DNA from: JBFFSQ01 sp041572275
GTDB lineage: Bacteria > Pseudomonadota > Gammaproteobacteria > SZUA-229
DNA length: 6,219 bases
Direction of reading: 5' to 3'
NCBI GenBank assembly: GCA_041572275.1
Contig: JBFFSQ010000178.1
Coordinates: forward strand, 1-6,219
In this document: positions 5,649 through 6,219 of the stretch, in pieces
How positions within the stretch are numbered: the stretch's first letter is position 1
How the letters are laid out: each line of letters starts with the position of its first letter
The notes under the pieces: model-generated
The model's input: only the letters and a program-made list of their open reading frames with translations
What the model was told of the DNA's origin: nothing
The model's database searches: none
Program-made: the position numbers and the translations under genes

Positions 5649-6219
5649 GAACAGTATTCTCTATCGAGCTGATCCTGGTTTTAATATCCTCAATAGGAAT
5701 ATTGCCGCCAGAAGCCTGCTGTAACTTTAAACTCAAACTGTAAAAATCTTTTGCATTATTCAGCTTACCCAGATGATCAAGACTTACCGCCAGATTGTAT
5801 GCATAGTCACTATTTGTATTAGATGCTGACCAGGCACTGAAATAAGCTGTCTGAGCTTCTGGCCATCTTTTTTCTGACGCATACAAATTACCCAGGGCAA
5901 AATATAGATGCGCAGCCCCTGGCTCATCACTGATCATCATCTTTAATCGACTTTCATTGAATCTGGCATTGCGTTTATTCTCAACACTGCTTAATCCGGC
6001 TCGTGCAAAACTATCTTTCGGATTTAGTTTTAATAACTGCGTATATTTCTGACGAGCGTACTCAAAACGTTGCTGTTTGACTGCGATGGCCGCCAGCCCA
6101 AGTAAGGCGTCTCTGTTTTTAGAATCACGGTGAATAACCTGCTGATACAAGGATTCCGATTGTTTTAACAAATCCTGCTTGAAGGCTGCATAGGCTTTGC
6201 GAATTAATACATCAATTGG
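5641..6219 (-). CDS. TPR-repeat protein, MshN-like, C-terminal part (5' end outside window)
   Basis: This is the C-terminal 192 residues of a tetratricopeptide-repeat protein. The reading frame stays open to the right edge. A TTG at 6171 could be taken as a start, but the 16 upstream codons are open and read as the first helix of a TPR (AYAAFKQDLLKQSESLYQQV spans that point), so the gene is truncated by the window and does not start there. Counting from 6171 as residue 1, helical TPR-type repeats lie at about -10 to 18, 21-54 (ALLGLAA...FEYARQKY...LNP), 87-119 (YFALGNLY...WPEAQTAY) and 121-152 (YAYNLAVSLDHLGKLNNAKDFY). No catalytic motif is visible. Directly upstream of an mshE-type ATPase, this is the position of MshN, a probable assembly scaffold of the MSHA pilus. 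In that family an N-terminal membrane anchor would be expected, but that part is not in view. The stop TGA overlaps the next start by 8 bp, so the two genes should be translationally coupled. The TPR fold is clear; the MshN identity rests on context. Confidence 0.88.
   Translation of the reverse strand, partial: PIDVLIRKAYAAFKQDLLKQSESLYQQVIHRDSKNRDALLGLAAIAVKQQRFEYARQKYTQLLKLNPKDSFARAGLSSVENKRNARFNESRLKMMISDEPGAAHLYFALGNLYASEKRWPEAQTAYFSAWSASNTNSDYAYNLAVSLDHLGKLNNAKDFYSLSLKLQQASGGNIPIEDIKTRISSIENTVHE

Noticed and set aside
6169..6171. TTG as the start of the TPR gene
   Set aside because: The frame is open upstream to the window edge and the upstream codons complete a TPR helix, so the gene is cut by the window.

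Overview
The window is one tightly packed block of genes, all transcribed on the minus strand (right to left). It encodes the inner-membrane machinery of a type IV pilus or type II secretion-like system. The closest match I can name from the sequence is the MSHA (mannose-sensitive haemagglutinin) pilus assembly system. The composition is AT-rich, most strongly in the PilM/PilN-, PilO- and PilP-like genes. The proteins look like those of a Gram-negative proteobacterium, probably a gammaproteobacterium and less likely a betaproteobacterium. No sequence here allows a species call.

Layout in transcription order: (1) the 3' part of a TPR-repeat gene that runs off the right edge (5641-6219), in the position of MshN; (2) an MshE-type assembly ATPase with an N-terminal MshEN c-di-GMP-binding domain (3921-5648); (3) an MshG/PilC/GspF-type polytopic platform protein (2710-3918); (4) a 524-residue bitopic protein that looks like a PilM-like cytoplasmic domain fused to a PilN-like periplasmic domain (1128-2702), in the role of MshI/GspL; (5) a small PilO/GspM/MshJ-like bitopic protein (521-1141); (6) a small secreted PilP/GspC/MshK-like protein (59-517). 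The remaining 58 bases at the left edge are non-coding or hold the first codons of a next gene, where a secretin (MshL) would be expected.

The junctions are 8 bp overlap, 2 bp gap, 7 bp gap, 8-14 bp overlap and 3 bp gap, so this is almost certainly one operon with translational coupling. I see no promoter or terminator, and both ends of the operon lie outside the window. Functionally, the ATPase drives the MshG platform. The MshI-, MshJ- and MshK-like proteins would form the alignment complex linking the cytoplasmic motor to an outer-membrane secretin. The ATPase is probably gated by c-di-GMP.

Nothing here is a wholly new system. The points worth a second look are the gene order (N-E-G followed by I-J-K, against I-J-K-L-M-N-E-G in Vibrio cholerae), the divergent actin-like domain of the MshI-like protein, the variant second c-di-GMP motif of MshE, a conserved-looking cysteine pair in the PilO-like protein, and several perfect intragenic hairpins.
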